Assembly: GCA_029863245.1 (NCBI GenBank)
Contig: JAOTVV010000001.1
Coordinates: 124,001-188,000, forward strand
Length of the DNA: 64,000 bases
Origin: Gemmatimonadota bacterium
GTDB taxonomy: Bacteria > Gemmatimonadota > Gemmatimonadetes > Gemmatimonadales > GWC2-71-9
Direction: 5' to 3'
The position numbers and the translations under genes were made by a program. This document shows positions 37,220 through 46,931 of the stretch, one piece after another (within the stretch, counting starts at the first letter, position 1; every line of letters starts with the position of its first letter). Under the pieces are notes generated by a model, which saw only the letters and a list, made by a program, of their open reading frames with translations, ran no database searches and had not been told where the DNA came from.

Positions 37220-39490
37220 TTACGTGCCGATCACCTCAAGTGCTGTCTGGCGCTCGATTTGCGCCGTTCCACGGGGGTTTTCCACCAGGATTCGCATCCG
37301 ATACCGACCGGCGGACAGGTCCCCGATATCGACGGTTTGCAAAACGCGGGTAGTCGGGCCAGACGCCACGCCCTCGAAGGTCAGCGAAATGGGCGGTCCG
37401 CCGCCGCCAAACAGCCGTTTGAGCCAGCCGAAGACCGACCCCCCACCCTGCTTGGCCACCTCGAGCCGGGCTCGGTAGGGCTCCCCCTCCCGGAGACCAT
37501 GGAGTTCGTAGTAGACCTCGAGTTGCGACTCGGCCCGGAACCGGCGCAGTGGCGCCACGTGCACCGTGTCGTTCCCCGCCGGCCACGTGAGATCGGACCC
37601 AACATGACCAACCACAATATCGCTGACGGCTAACGTGTCGGCCGCGAAGTCCGGCATCGTGAGACGTTCTTCGGCCAGGAGATCGCCGGCGTCACGCCGC
37701 GGCTCGGCGACGAGCACTCGCAGCGCATACTCGCCAGCGGCCATCGGCACGGTGAGAAAGCCCTGCAAGTACTGGCCAGGTCCGAACGCCTGCTGGGTCC
37801 TCACCGACCGAAGCGTGTCCACATACACCGACCCGGTCCCACCGTCCGCGGCGGCGAGCACGCGCATGCGCACCCGGTACGTGATGCCCTCCGAGGATAC
37901 CTCCGGCACCAGCGCATCCCCCGGTACCGCGAACACGAGCAGCAACTGTCCGCCAGTGTGGGCCTCGTTGCCGACGACGTGGTGGCGCACGATGGTGTGA
38001 AGCGCGGACCGAAAACGGATCGCGTAACTGTCCGTCGTGGTCCCGGTGCGGATGGCCCGGCTCCCGGCCCGGCGCTCCGTGGCGAGCCCGCGGCGGTGGT
38101 CGGCCGTTCCGATGGCCGCCAGTCGCTGATAGACAGGATCCAGAGCAATCCGCGAGGCAAACAACTCCGCCACGAGCGCGGTATCGAAGTCCCCGCCGGC
38201 CTGCAGGAGCAGCGACACCTGGCCCCCGAGGACGTCCGCCAGGCTTTCGATGAGCTTGTAGTCCTGGACGTCTTCGCCAGCCGAGAAGTGGAAGAGGAGG
38301 TTGCCGTCTGCTCGGGCATACAGCCAGGACTCGTTCGAGGGCACCTCGATCTCCCGAATGCCGCGGCGTATTCGGGGAGAGGCGAACGTGGAGCGACGAT
38401 CGGGTTCCCCGTGACGCAGGTAGATGATCCCCCGATCGTCGAACTCCTGTTGCTCGTTGCGGTAGGGATTGATCACGTCATATCGGCGGTGCCTGCTCAC
38501 CAGCCGGTAGTGATCCAACGCGTAGAAGTACCGCCGGTAGTGCTCCGCCAGACGCTCCCCGGGGGCTCGGACGTCAGCCAGGTCCCGCTGCTCCCAAAAC
38601 CGACGCAGCCACGGCTCGCGGTCGCCGACCGCGAGGCGATCAAACTGCTCCAATTCCTGCGGGCTCGCTGCCCAACCGAGATCCCGTCGGTAAAGAGCCG
38701 TCGCCCGCTCCGACCCGGCGACGCTCATGCCGGCAAAGTAGGCCCGCTGGCCATCCGTCTCGCGGCCCCCGAAGTGGAGTGACCTCGCAAGCTCGAGGAA
38801 TCCGACACCCGAGTCGCCACCCACCGCGAGGTACTGCTCGAGGGCCGCGATCGACGAGTCCCCGCTCCCGGCGATGCGCTCGAGCCGCGCGCGCGCGAGC
38901 TGAACCTCCGGGACGCTCGCCGCCTCGGTGGTGGCCGCCTCCCGCACTGCTCCGAGCGCGACTTCCAGGCGGGGGCGAATCCGTTGGCGCATGGCGGCGT
39001 CGGCGAGATCAACGACGGCCGCGGCAAAGGTGGGATCGACCTCCGCCGCGCGGGCGAACGCCGCCGTCGCTTTGGACAGGTAGTCTTTCCCGAGCACCTG
39101 CCGAATATTTTCGAAGGGAATGACGGAGCTCTCGCCCAGCGCGAGTTCGGCCAGCCCCAGCCCGTGCCACGCGTAGGGCCACAGTGGCTGCAGCTCGGCC
39201 GCCCACTCGAATTCCGACGCCGCATCGTCGTAGTGCGTGTTCGCCCCGGTAACCTCACCCAGCTGGTACCCGAGAAAACCCAGCTGGAGATGGAGCAAGG
39301 CGTTGTCGCGATCGACCCGCGCCCGGCCGATCATCCGGGCCTCGAGCGCCACCAGCTCGAGGCTGTCCTGCATAGTCTCGACCTCGGCTCTGAAGCGAAC
39401 GAGCGCGTCCCGCTCGGCCGGCGTCTGCGCCGAGCCGCGACCTACCGTGCACCACGGCACAATCGCGAGGATCAGTAGGGCCTTTTGCAT
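37220..39490 (-). CDS. GWxTD domain-containing secreted protein with TPR-like N-terminus
   Basis: Signal peptide; RYDVINPYRNEQQEFDDRGIIYLRHGEPDRR resembles the GWxTD core. Confidence 0.75.
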   Translation of the reverse strand: MQKALLILAIVPWCTVGRGSAQTPAERDALVRFRAEVETMQDSLELVALEARMIGRARVDRDNALLHLQLGFLGYQLGEVTGANTHYDDAASEFEWAAELQPLWPYAWHGLGLAELALGESSVIPFENIRQVLGKDYLSKATAAFARAAEVDPTFAAAVVDLADAAMRQRIRPRLEVALGAVREAATTEAASVPEVQLARARLERIAGSGDSSIAALEQYLAVGGDSGVGFLELARSLHFGGRETDGQRAYFAGMSVAGSERATALYRRDLGWAASPQELEQFDRLAVGDREPWLRRFWEQRDLADVRAPGERLAEHYRRYFYALDHYRLVSRHRRYDVINPYRNEQQEFDDRGIIYLRHGEPDRRSTFASPRIRRGIREIEVPSNESWLYARADGNLLFHFSAGEDVQDYKLIESLADVLGGQVSLLLQAGGDFDTALVAELFASRIALDPVYQRLAAIGTADHRRGLATERRAGSRAIRTGTTTDSYAIRFRSALHTIVRHHVVGNEAHTGGQLLLVFAVPGDALVPEVSSEGITYRVRMRVLAAADGGTGSVYVDTLRSVRTQQAFGPGQYLQGFLTVPMAAGEYALRVLVAEPRRDAGDLLAEERLTMPDFAADTLAVSDIVVGHVGSDLTWPAGNDTVHVAPLRRFRAESQLEVYYELHGLREGEPYRARLEVAKQGGGSVFGWLKRLFGGGGPPISLTFEGVASGPTTRVLQTVDIGDLSAGRYRMRILVENPRGTAQIERQTALEVIGT

Positions 39491-39495
39491 AAATG

Positions 39496-39501
39496 TGTAT
39501 A
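39496..39501 (-). promoter_or_regulatory. Putative -10 element TATACA directly before the GWxTD gene
   Basis: TATACA-CATTT-ATG on the minus strand: 5 nt between hexamer and start codon; no convincing -35. Confidence 0.4.
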
Positions 39502-39767
39502 CCCGAGGTGCCGGTCACCGTTCGCTGACGCTCGACGGCGCGCCAAAACCGTAGCCGTCGCAGTACGCTACGTCAATTTCGGTCTTGGTTGACCCCATTT
39601 TTCTCGGACTGTAGATTGGCTTTCCGTCGCGTCGACCACGCCTACGTGATTGGGGTACAACCATTTGGGCGGTTCTTCACGGCACCGTTCTTGCGCCTGA
39701 GCGATACGGCGTTCAGGCGGGTCCGAGCGCACCCGCTCGAGAAACGGACCCACTCGCGAGGGGACCG

Positions 39768-40670
39768 ATGGACACATCGAAACCGTCCTCGACGGGACCG
39801 AGGCCCTCTACCGGGATCACGACCTGCCCCTCCTGCGGCGGAGCGGTCGTGTCCGGTCTGCCATTCTGTCCCTCATGCGGCAAGCGCGTGCGGACCAAGG
39901 TGGAAGGTCCCCCCTGCCGTCGCTGCGGAACGGGGATTCCCGAGGGGACACAGTACTGCCCGGCCTGCGGACTCGATGTCGACATGCGGCCCTCCAGCGT
40001 GCCGTCCGCACCGGCCCGCGACGCCTCGGCGTTCTCGCTCGCCCTGCTCGACGAAACGAACAACGTGACCGGCCGCTTCACCCTTGCGCAGGGAGAAACC
40101 ACAATCGGACGCGAGGGGGCGACGCTCGAGTTTCCCGACGACGTGTTCATGTCGCCGCTCCACGCCAAGATCACGGTGCGTGACGACAAGCTCTCCGTAC
40201 GCGATCTCGGGAGTCGGAATGGCACCTGGGTGTTCCTCACGGGACCGCACCGGATGCTGGACGGCGATCGTCTCCTCCTGGGTTCGCAGGTGCTCGAGTA
40301 CCGACGGTTGGGCTATCCCGGCCCCCAGCCCCCCGAGCGCGACCTGACACGACGCATGGGCAGCCTGGTACCGAGCGCCGATATCGCCTGCCTCACCCAA
40401 CTGCGGGCCGACGGCTCGGCGCGCGATGCGGTCCACCTCTCGCCGGGCCGCACCATTCGGCTGGGACGGGACGAAGGTGATATCACATTCCCCTACGATC
40501 CATCGATGAGCGGTCTTCACGCCGAAATCCGCTCCGAAGACGCCGATTTCGTCGTGGTGGACCTGGACAGCCGCAACGGCGTGGCGGTGGCGACCCGGGG
40601 AACGATCGAACTGGCGTCCGCGTCCAAGATTCTGGCGGGCGACAAGATGCTGCGAGTGGAGATGGCGTGA
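39768..40670 (+). CDS. Zinc-ribbon plus tandem FHA domain protein
   Basis: Two CxxC ribbons (CPSCGGAVVSGLPFCPSCG; CRRCGTGIPEGTQYCPACG); two FHA cores (IGREGATLEFPDD…LSVRDLGSRNGTWV and IRLGRDEGDITFPYDPSMSGLHAEI…VVDLDSRNGVAV). Confidence 0.9.
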   Translation: MDTSKPSSTGPRPSTGITTCPSCGGAVVSGLPFCPSCGKRVRTKVEGPPCRRCGTGIPEGTQYCPACGLDVDMRPSSVPSAPARDASAFSLALLDETNNVTGRFTLAQGETTIGREGATLEFPDDVFMSPLHAKITVRDDKLSVRDLGSRNGTWVFLTGPHRMLDGDRLLLGSQVLEYRRLGYPGPQPPERDLTRRMGSLVPSADIACLTQLRADGSARDAVHLSPGRTIRLGRDEGDITFPYDPSMSGLHAEIRSEDADFVVVDLDSRNGVAVATRGTIELASASKILAGDKMLRVEMA

Positions 40671-42343
40671 GGACCTGCCCAGTCTGTGCGGCCGAGTGGT
40701 CCGACGACACGAAGTTCTGCCCCAATGACGGCAGCACGCTTCGAGCCGCCTCGGGATCGGCGAGCCTGATCGGAACGGTCATCGCGAGCGGCTACCACAT
40801 TCAGCGCAAGCTGGGCGAGGGCGGCATGGGCACCGTCTACCTCGGTGAGCATGTCAAGATGGGGCGCAAGAGCGCCATCAAAGTGATGACCCAGGCCATG
40901 GCGCGCGATCCGGAGGCCATCGCCCGGTTCAACCGCGAAGCGGCCAACGCCGCCCGGATCACCCACCCCCACGTCTGCGGCATCTACGACTTCGGCGAGA
41001 CCGAAGACGGCCTGATCTACCTGGTAATGGAGTTCATCGAGGGAGAGAGCTTGAGCGATCTCCTGCGACGCGAGTACGTGCTGCCGCCGCGCCGCGCACT
41101 CACCATTCTCGCGCAGACCGCCGACGCTCTCCAGGCCGCCCACGACCTCGGGATCGTGCATCGCGATCTGAAGCCCGATAACATCATGCTGGCCCGTGAC
41201 CGTGACGGGGGTGACGTGGTAAAGGTGGTCGATTTCGGCATTGCCAAGGCGATGACCGGCGACCAGCGGCAAGAGGTAACCAAGACCGGTCTCGTGGTCG
41301 GCACGCCCGAGTACATGAGCCCGGAACAGCTGTCGGGCGACGTCGTGGACGGACGCAGCGACATCTACTCCCTGGCGTTGGTATTCTACCGCCTGCTCAC
41401 CGGTACGCTCCCGTTCCAGGCTGATTCCGCGCAGGAAATGCTGATCAAGCGGCTCACCGACGAACCGTTGCCGCTGAACCAGGTGGCCACCGGCCGGCGC
41501 TACCCCGACGAGCTTCAGCAGGTCATGGATCGGGCCTTAGCCAGGATGCCTGCCGATCGACACGAGACCGCCATCGATCTCGCGCGGGCTGCGCAACGCG
41601 CCGCCCGGCCGCTCACGGTTGCGTCGGACGAGGTGACGGAAGCGGAGACCCAACGCATCATGCCGGGGAGAGATGGGGCGGTGCCGGCAACGCGCATCTC
41701 GCGCCCCGCGGCACCACCGACGCCGCGGACGCCCATTCCATCGGCATCCGTGCGGGCTCCCACAAAGAAGAAGCCTACCGTCGCGGTAATTCTCGGCGCG
41801 GCGGTCATTGCCATCGGGGGCGGCACGGCAGCCGTGCTTCTCGCCGGGAACGACGGAAGCGGTGCACTCCCCACCCCCGCCGAACGGGACTCCGTAGGGA
41901 CGGTGGCGCCCACCGCCCCCGCGCTTTCGGGGGGCGATACTGCCTCGTCGCGCCCGGTGGCGACGCAAGAACCCACCTCGACGATGGCAGCCGAGCGACA
42001 ACCCGTGCCGGAGGGTCAACCGATGGCCAGCGGCGTGGGCGACCCGGCGTCAGCGACCATGCTCGATACGGCGGCGCTGCGCACCACCCTCGTCGACCTC
42101 GGCCGTCAGATCGCGGTCGATCGCACGCGGGCGTCGGCCCGAGAGCGGGCGCTGGCTCTCTACGGCGAGCCCGACGTGCCCGCCGTGATGCGCGGGCTCG
42201 CGGCATCGGTCGTGGCGGAATCGTACGAAGTGGAGCGGCCGGCCGACGCCTGTCGCTGGATCGGGAGAGCGCTGGCACTCGACCCGGACAACGTCAGCTA
42301 TCGCCAATACAAAACCGTCATCTTGGTAGGTTGCGGCTCGTGA
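40667..42343 (+). CDS. Zinc-ribbon Ser/Thr protein kinase with TM helix
   Basis: CPVCAAEWSDDTKFCPNDG; GEGGMGTVYLGEHVKMGRKSAIKVM; IVHRDLKPDNIML; VVDFGIAKAM; GTPEYMSPEQ; TM VAVILGAAVIAIGGGTAAVLLAG; GTG start overlaps the upstream stop. Confidence 0.94.
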   Translation: MRTCPVCAAEWSDDTKFCPNDGSTLRAASGSASLIGTVIASGYHIQRKLGEGGMGTVYLGEHVKMGRKSAIKVMTQAMARDPEAIARFNREAANAARITHPHVCGIYDFGETEDGLIYLVMEFIEGESLSDLLRREYVLPPRRALTILAQTADALQAAHDLGIVHRDLKPDNIMLARDRDGGDVVKVVDFGIAKAMTGDQRQEVTKTGLVVGTPEYMSPEQLSGDVVDGRSDIYSLALVFYRLLTGTLPFQADSAQEMLIKRLTDEPLPLNQVATGRRYPDELQQVMDRALARMPADRHETAIDLARAAQRAARPLTVASDEVTEAETQRIMPGRDGAVPATRISRPAAPPTPRTPIPSASVRAPTKKKPTVAVILGAAVIAIGGGTAAVLLAGNDGSGALPTPAERDSVGTVAPTAPALSGGDTASSRPVATQEPTSTMAAERQPVPEGQPMASGVGDPASATMLDTAALRTTLVDLGRQIAVDRTRASARERALALYGEPDVPAVMRGLAASVVAESYEVERPADACRWIGRALALDPDNVSYRQYKTVILVGCGS

Positions 42344-43374
42344 GACTCTTCACCCACAAAGGCTCGGGCATCCGCATCGCCGTGTTCGGCAAGACCGACG
42401 TCGGGCGAACGCGCGAGCATAACGAGGACTGCTTCCTCGTCGCCGATTTGACCCGCCGGAAAGCGTCCCTCCAGCCCGATGTTCGTGAGCACGAGTTGGG
42501 CGCCAAGGGATCGCTCTTCGTCGTGGCTGACGGGATGGGAGGGGCCGCGGCAGGCGAAGTGGCCAGCCAGATGGCCACCGAGACCGTGTACCAGCATCTC
42601 CTGGATCATTGGCTCACCGACGACGAAAACACGCCGCAGCAGTTCGCCTATCGCCTGAAAGAGGCGGTGGAGACGGCCAACGCCCGCATCCACACCCACG
42701 CCAAGGAGCACCCAGAGTTGCGGGGTATGGGAACAACCACGACGGCGGTCGGCGTGCTGGGGGACCACTTGTACCTGGCCCAGGTGGGTGACTCGCGCGC
42801 CTACCTCATCCGCGAGGGCGAGGCCATTCAGCTCACCAAAGACCAGTCACTCATGCAGCGCTTGGTCGATGCCGGGGAGATCACCGAGGAGGAGGCGGAA
42901 AAGAGCGAGCGGCGCAACATCATTCTCCAGGCGCTCGGCCCGGACGCCAAGGTGCGGGTCGATCTCACCAATCAGCAGCTGCGCCGCGGTGATGCCGTGG
43001 TGCTGTGCTCCGACGGACTCTCCGGACAGCTCACGCGCGAGGAGGTCGCCACGCTCGTGGAGCAGGCCGACAAAGACCTCATCGCGCAGTGCTCCGAATT
43101 GATCGACAGGGCAAACGAGCGCGGCGGTCCTGACAACATCACCGTGGTGATCGTCCGCTTCGACGGACCCCAACTCCGCGACCCATCCAGCAAGGAAGAT
43201 GTGGGCCACAAGGTGTTCCCGCTCCTCGATCCGGAAGCTGACACCGAGCCCGTGCCGATCTATCGAGACAGCCCGCCCCCGTTGCCGCAGAACAAGATGC
43301 CGCTCGTGCTGGCCAGCGCCCTCGCGGCGGGTCTCGTCGCAGCCGCCCTGTTGTTCGCCATGAGCGGCGCCTGA
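42340..43374 (+). CDS. PP2C-family protein serine/threonine phosphatase with C-terminal TM
   Basis: TDVGRTREHNEDCFLV, VADGMGGAAAGEVAS, MGTTTTAVGVLGDHLYLAQVGDSRAYLI, SDGLSG, GGPDNITVVIV; GTG at 42340 overlaps the kinase stop. Confidence 0.94.
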   Translation: MRLFTHKGSGIRIAVFGKTDVGRTREHNEDCFLVADLTRRKASLQPDVREHELGAKGSLFVVADGMGGAAAGEVASQMATETVYQHLLDHWLTDDENTPQQFAYRLKEAVETANARIHTHAKEHPELRGMGTTTTAVGVLGDHLYLAQVGDSRAYLIREGEAIQLTKDQSLMQRLVDAGEITEEEAEKSERRNIILQALGPDAKVRVDLTNQQLRRGDAVVLCSDGLSGQLTREEVATLVEQADKDLIAQCSELIDRANERGGPDNITVVIVRFDGPQLRDPSSKEDVGHKVFPLLDPEADTEPVPIYRDSPPPLPQNKMPLVLASALAAGLVAAALLFAMSGA

Positions 43375-43384
43375 CACCCGACGC

Positions 43385-44794
43385 GTGAAACCACAGCTTC
43401 GGATCCTCTCCGGCGCGCGGACCGGCCACACCGAGGTCTTTTCCAAGCCCAGTATCGCCGTGGGGCGCCACCCGTCGTGCGACCTGTGCCTCGACGCCGA
43501 GCGGGATCTCACCGTGTCCGCGCATCACGCGGTCATTCTCAGGAAGGGGGATCGGTGGTACGTCCGGGACACGGAGAGTAGCAACGGAACGCTGATCAAC
43601 GGGCATCGCATCATCGCAGACACGGCGCTGAGCGACACGGACCAGATCGGGCTCGGGGTGGGCGGACCCGTGATCGAAGTGCGGCTCGTCGCCGACCGTA
43701 CGGCGGACGGCATTGTCCGCGAGGCCGCGAATCCTCCAACGGACGTCGCGCCGACCGGCCCGATCCGCACCACCGACCACGTTCCTCGACCGCGGGAGAG
43801 CGCCAGCGCAGAGATCCGTGCGGTGGTTGGGCAGCAGACCCGGAAGCTCCGTGCGACGATCGGAGTGCTCCTCATCGCGCTCGTGGCGGTCGCGGCCCTC
43901 TCCCTCTACCAGAGCCGTCGCCTGGTACAACGGCAGGTGGCCGACGCCGCGGCCATGCAGGCCCACACCGACAGCGTGCTCGCCACGGCGGACCGGACGG
44001 TGGCCGCGCTCCGCGGCCAGGTGGAGGGGATGGCCGCCCGTCTCCGAGCCTCGCAGGGCGAAGTACAGCAACTGCAGCAGGACCTGAATGCCGCCTACCG
44101 TCGCGGGCAGTCGGACGACGTCCGCACCCTCACCCAGCGCCTCGAAGCGGCGACCAGGAACCTGCAATATCAGCAGGCGGCGGCCCAGGTCGACTATGCG
44201 GCCATCGCCGAGCGGAACCAGCGGGCCGTGGCCATCCTCTGGGTGGAGTTCGGCCCCAACGAGGTGCAGACCGGAACCGCATTCGCGGTCCGGCGTGATG
44301 GCGTGCTGATCACCAACCGCCATGTGGTTGCCGGCCCGACCGGGACCCGGCGTCCCACCCGGGTGGCCGTCCGGTTCGCGGACTCCGACCAGACGTGGCG
44401 CGCCCGAGTGCTGGCGGTGTCCGATGACGCGGACCTGGCGGCTATCAAGGTCGATATTCGCGGTGGCGTCCCCTCGGTGCAGCGAATCAATCCGCGCGCG
44501 GATACGCTCCCGCAGGGCGCCCCGGTAGCGGTCATCGGATTCCCGCTCGGCACCAGCCTGCCGATGACGGGTGAGATCGTCCGAACCACGCTGCTCGCGG
44601 GCACCGTGAGCAAGTCGCTCAGCAATGTCCTCCAGATCGACGGGTACGGAGCGGCCGGTTCCAGTGGATCACCGGTGTTCGACGGCAACGGAGACGTGGT
44701 AGCCGTTCTCTACGGCGGTGACGCCACCAACGGGAGGATTGTTTTTGGGGTGCCGGGGAACGCGGTGGCCCGGCTCCTCGGATCGCTCAACTGA
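43385..44794 (+). CDS. FHA domain, TM, coiled coil and trypsin-like (S1C/HtrA-type) serine protease
   Basis: FHA VGRHPSCDLCLD…SAHHAVILRKGDRWYVRDTESSNGTLING; TM IGVLLIALVAVAALSLY; triad ITNRHVV / DDADLAAIKV / GAAGSSGSPVF. Confidence 0.88.
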   Translation: MKPQLRILSGARTGHTEVFSKPSIAVGRHPSCDLCLDAERDLTVSAHHAVILRKGDRWYVRDTESSNGTLINGHRIIADTALSDTDQIGLGVGGPVIEVRLVADRTADGIVREAANPPTDVAPTGPIRTTDHVPRPRESASAEIRAVVGQQTRKLRATIGVLLIALVAVAALSLYQSRRLVQRQVADAAAMQAHTDSVLATADRTVAALRGQVEGMAARLRASQGEVQQLQQDLNAAYRRGQSDDVRTLTQRLEAATRNLQYQQAAAQVDYAAIAERNQRAVAILWVEFGPNEVQTGTAFAVRRDGVLITNRHVVAGPTGTRRPTRVAVRFADSDQTWRARVLAVSDDADLAAIKVDIRGGVPSVQRINPRADTLPQGAPVAVIGFPLGTSLPMTGEIVRTTLLAGTVSKSLSNVLQIDGYGAAGSSGSPVFDGNGDVVAVLYGGDATNGRIVFGVPGNAVARLLGSLN

Positions 44795-45935
44795 CCCCGC
44801 CTCGTTCGACCCGGAGTGCAGGCGTGACACTCCCCAGCACCCGAGTACGCCCCGCCCCAGTGGCCGCGGGGACGTTTCCGGGCAGCCCGCGAAGGGTCCG
44901 CCAGCCCAGATAGGCAAACGCCACGGCCTCCTTGGCGTCGCCGTCGAAGAACTCCTCGTCGAACGATCGGACGACCCACCCGTCCAGCGCCCGTCGTAAT
45001 TGCACCATGAGCGTGGGGTTGCGGGCGCCGCCACCCGACACGACCAGATCCCGCTCCGGCTCCGACGGCATCCACCGTGCAAGCTGTCCCGCAATGGACC
45101 GTACGGTGAGCGCGAGTGCGGTCGCCACGAGGTCGTCTTCCGAGGCGCCCGGCGCCACCACGTGCGTCCGTTCGACCAACGCCCGGGCGAAGGGGTCTCC
45201 GAACACCTCTCTCCCCGTGCTCTTGGGGGGCGGTGCGGCGAAGTATGGGCGGTCGAGCAGCTCCTGCACGACCGACGCGACGGCTCGACCTCGCGCGGCT
45301 CGCGTCCCACCGACGTCGTACGGAGCGGACGGATCGACCAAGCGCGCAACGGCATCGATCACCGCCACTCCCGGACCCGTGTCGAACGCCACCACCCCGT
45401 CGAGCCGCCCGCGCCGCGGTACCCAGGTTACGTTCGCCATTCCGCCGATGTTGAGCAGGGCACGACCGTGTGCGTCATGACCAAAGAGCATCACGTCGGC
45501 CACGGGGACGAGCGGGGCGCCCTGGCCTCCCGCTGCGACGTCTCGAGCCCGAAAATCGCTCACGACCTGCACCCCGGTCCGCTCGGCGATGGTCGCCGGA
45601 CAGCCGAGCTGCAGCGACACCAGGGGTGGCTCGTGCCAGACCGTCAGCCCGTGTGACGCCACCAACGACAGGCGATCCACCGACAGACCCGCGACGGCAA
45701 GGACATCTGCGACCGCCTGTGCGAACCACTCCCCCAGCTGACGGTGCAGGAGCGCCAACTGTCGCGCATCACCCCGCTCGAGCACCTGGCGGATGGCCGT
45801 CCGCTCCGAGCGGCTGAACGGTCGTGTCACGAAAGCTTCGAGCTTGACCTCACGCTCGCCGGCAACCTGCACCAACGCGGCGTCCACCCCGTCTAGCGAC
45901 GTACCGGACATGAGCCCGACGACCCTTGCGGTCAT
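44787..45935 (-). CDS. anmK: Anhydro-N-acetylmuramic acid kinase
   Basis: GLMSGTSLDGVDAALV, ASHGLTVWHEPP, NIGGMANVTWVP, DTGPG, VSGGGARNPTLM. Confidence 0.94.
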   Translation of the reverse strand: MTARVVGLMSGTSLDGVDAALVQVAGEREVKLEAFVTRPFSRSERTAIRQVLERGDARQLALLHRQLGEWFAQAVADVLAVAGLSVDRLSLVASHGLTVWHEPPLVSLQLGCPATIAERTGVQVVSDFRARDVAAGGQGAPLVPVADVMLFGHDAHGRALLNIGGMANVTWVPRRGRLDGVVAFDTGPGVAVIDAVARLVDPSAPYDVGGTRAARGRAVASVVQELLDRPYFAAPPPKSTGREVFGDPFARALVERTHVVAPGASEDDLVATALALTVRSIAGQLARWMPSEPERDLVVSGGGARNPTLMVQLRRALDGWVVRSFDEEFFDGDAKEAVAFAYLGWRTLRGLPGNVPAATGAGRTRVLGSVTPALRVERGGVS

Positions 45936-46858
45936 GAGTGCACCGGCGGGGGCTCGCCCACCACGCTCCGCACCAACCCGCCCGCCTCCCCGAGCAGCCG
46001 TTTGGCCACGTCGGGCCCTACCCCCTTCCGCACCATCACGATCGCCAGCTTCACCGATCCGCCGGCCCGCTCGATGGCCTCACGCGCGGCGGGTCGATCG
46101 ATCCCGCAGGTCTCCATGACTATGCGTTCTCCACGGTCACGCAACTTGTCGCTCCACGCCATCAGGTCGACCATCAGGTTCCCGTAGGCCCGACCGGAGC
46201 GGACCATGGCACCCGTCGTCACCGTGTTGAGCACGAGCTTCGTGGCGGTACCCGCTTTGAGACGCGTCGACCCGGTCAGGGCCTCCGGGCCCACCGGGAC
46301 GACGATGGCGACATCGCACGCGGCGGCGAGATCGGCCGGCGGGGCCGAGCAGGAAAGCAGAACCGTTCTCGCCCCAAGCTCGCGAGCTCGATCGAGGGCC
46401 GCCCGCACATAGGGCGTGGTCCCGCTCGCGGCGATGCCGCATAGCACATCCCGAGCGCCGAGGCGGACATCATCCACGGCACGGGCACCGGCCGCCATGT
46501 CGTCTTCGGCTCCCTCCTGGCTGCGGACCAGCGCGGGTGGCCCTCCGGCGATGATGCCGACCACCCAGTCCGGGGGCGAGCCAAAGGTGGGCGGACATTC
46601 CGCGGCGTCAATCACCCCAAGCCGACCGCTGGTTCCGGCCCCGACGTACACCAGCCGGCCACCGGATCGGAAGGCCTCGACCACGAGATCGATGACCCGG
46701 GCGATCTCATGCCGGGCCTCATGGACCGCGTCGGGCACGCGCCGGTCCTCGGCATTCAGGAGCTCCACGATTTCGAGCGACGAGGCCACGTCGATGCGCG
46801 CCGTATGCGGATTCCGACGCTCGGTGAGTCTGGGATCGAGGAACTCCGGGACGGACAT
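45932..46858 (-). CDS. murQ: N-acetylmuramic acid 6-phosphate etherase
   Basis: LTERRNPHTARID, LVYVGAGTSGRLGVIDAAECPPTFG, EDD, GIAASGTTPYVRAAL, STRLKAGTATKLVLNTVTTGAM. Confidence 0.96.
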   Translation of the reverse strand: MSVPEFLDPRLTERRNPHTARIDVASSLEIVELLNAEDRRVPDAVHEARHEIARVIDLVVEAFRSGGRLVYVGAGTSGRLGVIDAAECPPTFGSPPDWVVGIIAGGPPALVRSQEGAEDDMAAGARAVDDVRLGARDVLCGIAASGTTPYVRAALDRARELGARTVLLSCSAPPADLAAACDVAIVVPVGPEALTGSTRLKAGTATKLVLNTVTTGAMVRSGRAYGNLMVDLMAWSDKLRDRGERIVMETCGIDRPAAREAIERAGGSVKLAIVMVRKGVGPDVAKRLLGEAGGLVRSVVGEPPPVHS

Positions 46859-46931
46859 CGCGCATTCTCCGACAGGCGATAGATTCTCGGGAATCTTCCC
46901 TTCTCGGACGACTCCGGTCAACGAGGCACGC

